A stretch of 10,642 nt of DNA, taken from contig CALEYY010000005.1 in the NCBI GenBank assembly GCA_937928295.1, positions 1 to 10,642 on the forward strand, given 5' to 3'. Of the stretch, positions 8,154 through 10,642 are shown piece after piece. The stretch comes from an uncultured Moraxellaceae bacterium (lineage in GTDB: Bacteria; Pseudomonadota; Gammaproteobacteria; Pseudomonadales; Moraxellaceae). A program made the translations under genes and the position numbers. Under the pieces are notes generated by a model, which was not told the origin of the DNA, did not search any database, and saw only the letters and a list, made by a program, of their open reading frames with translations. How positions within the stretch are numbered: position 1 is the first letter of the stretch; each line of letters starts with the position of its first letter.

Positions 8154-8864
8154 TTAAAGCAGCCCTAATACGGCTGCTTTGAAGGTGGCCTGTGCCTTGT
8201 TGACGGCATTGAGTTTGCGCATGGCGTTGCCGAGGTGAAACTTCACGGTTCGCTCATCAATTTGGATAATCCTGCCGGTTTCTGAGTAGGTCTTTCCGGA
8301 AGCAAGCCACTGCAAGACTTGGCGTTCGCGCGGTGTCAGCGCCTGGGTGCATTCGGGCATTTGTTTCGGTGCCAGCATTTGACTCATCGCACTATGCGCC
8401 AGCATGGTTAACGCGATCATTTGATGTTCTTTGGTATCTAGCTCAGCACGGGTAATGACCTCGGCCGAGCGCACGAATGTCAAAAGGCCAACGGTGCCGT
8501 AATGCCCTCGTGACGGCATGCACCAACCATGGCGCAGCTGATGCTGTTGTGCTTCCTCCCAGAACTCAAGGCTGGCAATCGGTTTGTCTGAGGACCACAG
8601 CAATGGTGTGGTCTCCTTGAGCGCATGTGCGACGGTGGGGTCAATACTGAAATAGTTTTTTGTTACATAGAGCTGTGACCAAGCGTCAGGGTAGTCAGAG
8701 AAGAGCGAGAACTTGGGTGCTACGGTCGGGAGCGGGGTACGCATGCCGTATGAGCAGTGCTCGAAGCCCAGTGAGCGCGAGAGGGTTTTCAGCCGGTGAA
8801 ACAGCTCGCTCTCGGATGAGGTGTCAGCCAGAGTATCAATGAGATACTCATACCAGTGAGTCAT
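8154..8864 (-). CDS. luxR: LuxR-family quorum-sensing transcriptional regulator
   Basis: The 236-residue protein has the full two-domain layout. The N-terminal autoinducer-binding domain (about 1-165) carries the ligand-pocket residues of the family: W62, Y66, D75-P76 (in YFSIDPTV), W90 and G113 (RHGWCMPSRG). The C-terminal GerE-type helix-turn-helix (about 175-236) shows LTPRERQVLQWLASGKTYSE, with E180, L184 and G190 conserved, then DERTVKFHLGNAMRKL. Such proteins bind an acyl-homoserine lactone and then a lux-box palindrome. On the minus strand an AAGGA lies about ten bases before the ATG. A palindrome at 8889-8904, 24 bases before the start, suggests self-control. The luxI partner lies on the opposite strand beyond an rsaM-like gene. 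Whether it activates or represses, and which signal it binds, cannot be read from the sequence. Confidence 0.93.
   Translation of the reverse strand: MTHWYEYLIDTLADTSSESELFHRLKTLSRSLGFEHCSYGMRTPLPTVAPKFSLFSDYPDAWSQLYVTKNYFSIDPTVAHALKETTPLLWSSDKPIASLEFWEEAQQHQLRHGWCMPSRGHYGTVGLLTFVRSAEVITRAELDTKEHQMIALTMLAHSAMSQMLAPKQMPECTQALTPRERQVLQWLASGKTYSETGRIIQIDERTVKFHLGNAMRKLNAVNKAQATFKAAVLGLL
8156..8180 (-). terminator. Inverted repeat overlapping the luxR stop codon, possible terminator
   Basis: AAAGCAGCC and GGCTGCTTT form a perfect 9-bp stem around a 7-base loop. Read on the minus strand, it covers the last luxR codons and part of the TAA stop and is followed by AATAAATA, not a clean U-run. It may end luxR transcription or protect the mRNA 3' end against convergent tRNA transcription. 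Confidence 0.4.
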
Positions 8865-8888
8865 GCGTTGTCGTCCTTGATGTCTGCC

Positions 8889-8904
8889 ATGCCCGATCGG
8901 GCAG
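8889..8904. promoter_or_regulatory. Lux-box-like palindrome between luxR and rsaM (box 1)
   Basis: ATGCCCGATCGGGCAG has a perfect 14-bp palindromic core (TGCCCGATCGGGCA) identical to that of the box before luxI; only the first outer base breaks the 16-bp symmetry. Outer arms CTGCC (8884-8888) and GGCAG (8907-8911) add a second, slightly off-centre inverted repeat. It lies 24 bases before luxR and about 108 bases before the preferred rsaM start, so it could serve either or both genes. On the plus strand a TAGGAT (8928-8933) sits at nearly the same distance as the -10 of the luxI box. Function is inference. Confidence 0.75.
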
Positions 8905-8934
8905 TAGGCAGCAACATTTGCGCTGGCTAGGATG

Positions 8935-8964
8935 TCGTCATGCGTAGCGACTACGCTTCGACGA
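8935..8964 (+). other. Stem-loop in the rsaM upstream region
   Basis: TCGTC (8935-8939) pairs with GACGA (8960-8964), and GCGTAG (8942-8947) with CTACGC (8951-8956) around the loop CGA; a small internal loop (AT / TTC) separates the two. It lies about 50 bases before the rsaM start and could be a leader hairpin or a protein-binding inverted repeat. Confidence 0.4.
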
Positions 8965-9012
8965 TGACACTTTCATGGGTATGTTGTCTTCTTTATGTCG
9001 ACGAGGAAACAG

Positions 9013-9384
9013 ATGTTTGCATTAAACGTTGATGGCTATATTCGTCTCACATTCTCTGAGCTCTGTGCGTTGAGCATGCAACAGCATATGGTTTGGCAGG
9101 ATAGCGATCTGCGCAAAGAGTTATGCGAGCAAGGTGTACAGGCCTCCGTGGCAGGTTACTGCGAGTGGGTCAGCAGTCACTTCAGTCCGCAGGTCAGCAT
9201 TGGCTGGGCGTGGTTCCGAACGGCATCTTGTGCCGCCATCATGCTGGCGCCCGGAGGTATCAGTTGCAACATCATGTTGTGCTCTAAGGCTGGTGTCGAT
9301 CTGGGGGCCAGGCAGACGGCGGATATCTTGATTGGTTGGCTATCTTCGCAATCCTGGCAGCAGGATATCCTGACACTGCATTGA
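9013..9384 (+). CDS. rsaM: RsaM-like (DUF4902-type) quorum-sensing modulator
   Basis: The 123-residue protein lies between luxR and luxI, as rsaM-family genes do in Burkholderia and some Pseudomonas. Motifs that agree with my recollection of the family are VDGYIRL (6-12), GYCEW (48-52), SIGWAWF (62-68), CNIMLCSKAGVDLG (85-98) and WLSSQSWQ (109-116). RsaM proteins damp acyl-homoserine lactone production by a mechanism not fully settled; they have a novel fold and no classic DNA-binding motif. The frame is open from an ATG at 8995, but the ATG at 9013 has a GAGG six bases upstream (9003-9006) and begins right before the conserved part, so it is preferred. There is no signal peptide. The luxI palindrome starts eight bases after its stop. 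The family assignment is from motif memory plus position. Confidence 0.75.
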   Translation: MFALNVDGYIRLTFSELCALSMQQHMVWQDSDLRKELCEQGVQASVAGYCEWVSSHFSPQVSIGWAWFRTASCAAIMLAPGGISCNIMLCSKAGVDLGARQTADILIGWLSSQSWQQDILTLH

Positions 9385-9391
9385 CCACATC

Positions 9392-9407
9392 CTGCCCGAT
9401 CGGGCAG
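9392..9407 (+). promoter_or_regulatory. luxI: Lux box of luxI (box 2)
   Basis: CTGCCCGATCGGGCAG is a perfect 16-bp palindrome and fits the CTGnCCnnnnGGnCAG form described for Chromobacterium CviR. Its centre is 73 bases before the luxI ATG and about 44 bases before the start site predicted from the -10 at 9432, the classic place for a LuxR-type activator overlapping the -35. Confidence 0.82.
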
Positions 9408-9431
9408 CTGATCTTTTTTTGTTCGTGTCTG

Positions 9432-9437
9432 TCTAAT
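9432..9437 (+). promoter_or_regulatory. -10 element of the luxI promoter
   Basis: TCTAAT differs from TATAAT at one position. It begins 25 bases after the lux box ends, and no good -35 hexamer is present at the proper distance; the palindrome takes that place. This is the pattern of an activator-dependent promoter. The start of transcription would be near 9444, leaving a leader of about 29 bases. Confidence 0.6.
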
Positions 9438-9472
9438 CCAAGCCATCTTTCTCCTCAAGGAGCGATGGCGAC

Positions 9473-10180
9473 ATGTTTACGATGGTTGCGGGTGAGGCAA
9501 GGGAGTTGCAGCCAGGGCTTGAGTCAGCGCTTGCGGCTTATCGTTATCGCGTATTCGTGAAAGAGCTGGGTTGGCCGTTACCAGTCCAAGATGGTCTGGA
9601 ACGAGATGACTTCGATCGCCCGGATACGCTCTATGTCATTGCTCGTCATGCGAGTGGCGATCTCTATGGTTGTGCGCGACTGCTGCCGACCCACAAGCCG
9701 TATCTTCTTTCCGAGGTGTTCCCCGAACTGATGGGGGATATGCCTCTGCCGCACTCTCCCGTCATTTGGGAGCTGTCTCGTTTCTCGACCAGCCCGCCTG
9801 ATCACCTTCGTTTCTCGGCGTTGCAATCCTGGCAAACCACCTGTGCCCTCATGGCACAGGTGGTGCGTGCCGCCTTGGCGCAAGGGGCCGAGCGGTTGAT
9901 TGCTTTTTCGGCTTTGGGCAATGAGCGCTTACTGCGTCGTATGGGTGTGCATGTCCATCGCGTTGCAGCTGTTCGGCATGACTCACCATGGCGGCCAGTG
10001 CCATGCCGCCGCTGCGTGCCAAAGCCACGATGTCCAGTTCAGTGTTCACGGTTGTCATGGTGTGCGGAATCAAATTTAGGGGCAGTGGCGCGTTCATGCG
10101 GTTTCCTTTCATGGCCGATTGGGGCCAATCCAACATGGCACAGAACATGCAAGTTGAATGCCAGCTTAATGAACCGCTGA
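9473..10180 (+). CDS. luxI: Acyl-homoserine lactone synthase (LuxI family) with abnormal C-terminus
   Basis: LuxI enzymes make N-acyl-homoserine lactones from S-adenosylmethionine and acyl-ACP. The conserved residues of the family are in place: R24, F28 and W34 (YRYRVFVKELGW), D45/D48 (ERDDFD), R69 (CARLLPT), F83, E100 and R103 (WELSRF), then SALGNERLLRRMGVHVHR up to residue 163. From there the expected last strands (usually like GPPxxVDGxPVxAxWI) are not recognisable; the frame runs on to residue 235 as a Cys/Arg/Trp-rich tail that reads like antisense translation. LuxI proteins are often near 200 residues. An AAGGAG (9457-9462) lies ten bases before the ATG at 9473. The active-site half looks intact, but the acyl-binding C-terminal part may be damaged by deletion, frameshift or an assembly join, so activity is uncertain. 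Confidence 0.85.
   Translation: MFTMVAGEARELQPGLESALAAYRYRVFVKELGWPLPVQDGLERDDFDRPDTLYVIARHASGDLYGCARLLPTHKPYLLSEVFPELMGDMPLPHSPVIWELSRFSTSPPDHLRFSALQSWQTTCALMAQVVRAALAQGAERLIAFSALGNERLLRRMGVHVHRVAAVRHDSPWRPVPCRRCVPKPRCPVQCSRLSWCAESNLGAVARSCGFLSWPIGANPTWHRTCKLNASLMNR
9849..10097 (-). CDS. Possible N-terminal remnant of a minus-strand gene antisense to the luxI end
   Basis: An 82-codon frame begins at an ATG (10097) with AAAGGA six to seven bases upstream. Its first 45 residues or so (MNAPLPLNLIPHTMTTVNTE, then LDIVALARSGGMALAAMVSH) look like an ordinary protein start, whereas the part past about 9962 is antisense to conserved luxI codons and becomes His/Pro/Lys-rich. I do not recognise a family. 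The pattern would fit a gene whose 3' part was lost together with the 3' end of luxI. It may also be a chance frame: no database support is available. Confidence 0.3.
   Translation of the reverse strand: MNAPLPLNLIPHTMTTVNTELDIVALARSGGMALAAMVSHAEQLQRDGHAHPYDAVSAHCPKPKKQSTARPLAPRRHAPPVP
9975..10007. repeat. Long imperfect inverted repeat where luxI similarity ends
   Basis: GGCATG (9975-9980) pairs with CATGCC (10002-10007), CAC (9984-9986) with GTG (9998-10000), and TGG (9989-9991) with CCA (9995-9997) around the loop CGG. There is no following T-run, so it is not a normal terminator. It lies just past the last recognisable luxI codons. Confidence 0.4.
10136..10151 (+). promoter_or_regulatory. 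Candidate sigma-54 (-24/-12) promoter
   Basis: TGGCACAGAACATGCA keeps the GG-N10-GC spacing and the TGGCAC of the -24 element; the -12 element reads ATGCA, one base off TTGCA. A start near 10163 would give a leader of about 280 bases before the repeat-protein gene. Such matches also occur by chance. Confidence 0.3.
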
Positions 10181-10286
10181 GTATTCAGTTTGAAGAAAAG
10201 CGTCATGTTTTCGACGATCTGAGCCGGTCTGGCGGCAAAAAACTGCCGGAATCAGGTTCAGTTTGCAGTGGCTTTGCCGATACCCA

Positions 10287-10319
10287 AGGGGCAGGAGAAC
10301 AAGTTTCTCCGCAACCCCT
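10287..10319. repeat. Two-part hairpin in the intergenic region
   Basis: AGGGG (10287-10291) pairs with CCCCT (10315-10319) and GGAGAA (10294-10299) with TTCTCC (10305-10310), separated by a small internal loop (CA / GCAA). No T-run follows on either strand, so a leader structure is more likely than a terminator. Confidence 0.45.
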
Positions 10320-10335
10320 CAAGTTTGCTCAGCTG

Positions 10336-10350
10336 CTGTCGATACGACAG
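10336..10350. promoter_or_regulatory. Palindrome CTGTCG-ATA-CGACAG, possible operator
   Basis: A perfect 6-bp inverted repeat with a three-base spacer, about 94 bases before the repeat-protein ATG. Its ends (CTG...CAG) recall a lux box, but the total length is 15, not 16, and the inner bases differ, so it is probably the site of another regulator or a short hairpin. Confidence 0.35.
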
Positions 10351-10399
10351 ATAAGCACAAGTTAGGCGAGTTGTTTTCGCCAGGATTTTTGTAAAGCCG

Positions 10400-10412
10400 G
10401 TCACTTTGTGAC
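10400..10412. repeat. Short palindrome GTCAC-TTT-GTGAC
   Basis: A 5-bp inverted repeat with a three-base loop, 31 bases before the repeat-protein ATG. It may be a leader hairpin or a regulator site; the half-site GTGAC resembles a CRP half-site, but the spacing does not fit CRP. Confidence 0.3.
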
Positions 10413-10443
10413 AGTGCAAGCCAACAAATTTAAAGGGGTTCCC

Positions 10444-10642
10444 ATGGTCTCATCCATCAGCTCATATTCGGCCAGCCAGATCCGTCAGATCGATATTCCG
10501 ACATTTGCCACGGCCGATGTTGCTGCGCTTTCGGCCAGCCAGATCAGGGAACTCACCACCAGCCAGATCAACCAGCTGTCCAGCGCCCAGATTGGGGCCA
10601 TCGAAACGGCGGATTTTGTCCAGCTGACGGGCAAACAAATCA
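10444..10642 (+). CDS. Octapeptide-repeat protein, N-terminal fragment
   Basis: The gene begins at an ATG with a strong AAAGGGG five bases upstream (10432-10438) and runs off the window after 66 codons. From residue 9 on, the product is made of units of about eight residues with the pattern S/T-x-A/S-Q/D-I/V/F-x-x-L/I: SASQIRQI, TADVAAL, SASQIREL, TTSQINQL, SSAQIGAI, ETADFVQL, TGKQI. Similar 'LTTAQIAAL' repeats occur in long proteins of betaproteobacteria, some annotated as heme-utilisation or adhesion proteins; their function is mostly unproven. There is no Sec signal peptide at the N-terminus, so export, if any, would use another route such as type I secretion. The full length and C-terminal domains are not visible. 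Position next to the luxI gene raises, but does not show, quorum control. Confidence 0.8.
   Translation, partial: MVSSISSYSASQIRQIDIPTFATADVAALSASQIRELTTSQINQLSSAQIGAIETADFVQLTGKQI
10467..10545 (+). repeat. Direct DNA repeats encoding the octapeptide units
   Basis: TTCGGCCAGCCAGATC occurs at 10467-10482 and again at 10530-10545; a shorter match, CCAGCCAGATC, follows at 10559-10569. The DNA identity in addition to the protein repeat points to recent unit duplication or gene conversion. Confidence 0.7.

Larger units (their letters stand above)
10098..10443. other. Intergenic region upstream of the repeat-protein gene
   Basis: About 350 bases hold no gene I can support. A plus-strand frame crosses much of it (stop at 10363-10365), but it begins antisense to the minus-strand remnant, lacks a ribosome binding site and matches no family I know. 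The stretch contains the inverted repeat GATTGG-GG-CCAATC (10117-10130), a candidate sigma-54 promoter (10136-10151), a two-part hairpin (10287-10319) and two short palindromes (10336-10350, 10400-10412). It looks more AT-rich in its last 100 bases, as expected of a promoter/leader region for the gene at 10444. Confidence 0.5.

Noticed and set aside
10336..10350. Third lux box before the repeat gene
   Set aside because: It is 15 bases long with a three-base spacer and lacks the CC/GG inner bases of boxes 1 and 2.
9988..10365. 125-codon plus-strand frame across the intergenic region
   Set aside because: No ribosome binding site, begins within the disputed luxI tail, crosses inverted repeats and matches no family I know. 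Kept only as a remark in the intergenic entry.
1..10642. CRISPR array, insertion sequence or phage genes
   Set aside because: No regularly spaced direct repeats of CRISPR size, no transposase or phage proteins; the repeats at the 3' edge are coding.

Overview
The window reads as chromosomal DNA from a GC-rich proteobacterium, most likely a betaproteobacterium. The order accD-folC-SPOR/dedD-cvpA-purF-metZ is a known housekeeping arrangement in Beta- and Gammaproteobacteria. Two further hints point to the beta side: an RsaM-like regulator lies between luxR and luxI, and a lux box fits the form CTGnCCnnnnGGnCAG described for Chromobacterium CviR. The genus assignment is inference.

Bases 1-7917 are a tightly packed run of plus-strand genes: the 3' end of accD (fatty acid synthesis), folC (folate polyglutamylation), a DedD-like SPOR-domain protein, cvpA, purF (first step of purine synthesis), metZ (sulfhydrylation of O-succinylhomoserine), a YnfM-like major facilitator transporter and an LpxL/HtrB-like acyltransferase. 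Stop and start codons overlap or nearly touch at most joints (GTGA at accD/folC, ATGA at transporter/acyltransferase), so translation is probably coupled. The one sizeable gap, before cvpA, holds a candidate internal promoter. A tRNA-Val(GAC) gene with its own promoter and terminator closes the block.

Bases 8154-10180 hold an acyl-homoserine lactone quorum-sensing module: luxR on the minus strand, then an rsaM-like gene and luxI on the plus strand. Two near-identical palindromes with the core TGCCCGATCGGGCA lie in the luxR/rsaM gap and directly before luxI. The luxI copy sits where an activator would overlap the -35 region, with a TCTAAT -10 at matching distance. This suggests a circuit in which LuxR with its signal controls luxI and the RsaM-type brake, and possibly luxR itself.

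The 3' end of luxI looks abnormal. Family similarity fades after about residue 163, and the rest is a Cys/Arg/Trp-rich tail that runs antisense to a minus-strand ORF with a good ribosome binding site. A deletion between two convergent genes, a frameshift or an assembly join could explain this.

Bases 10098-10443 are a long non-coding stretch with several inverted repeats and a candidate sigma-54 promoter. It ends at the start of a gene for an octapeptide-repeat protein (S/T-x-A/S-Q-I-x-x-L), cut by the window edge after 66 residues. The strongest leads are the twin-operator luxR-rsaM-luxI circuit, the damaged luxI end and the repeat protein beside it.
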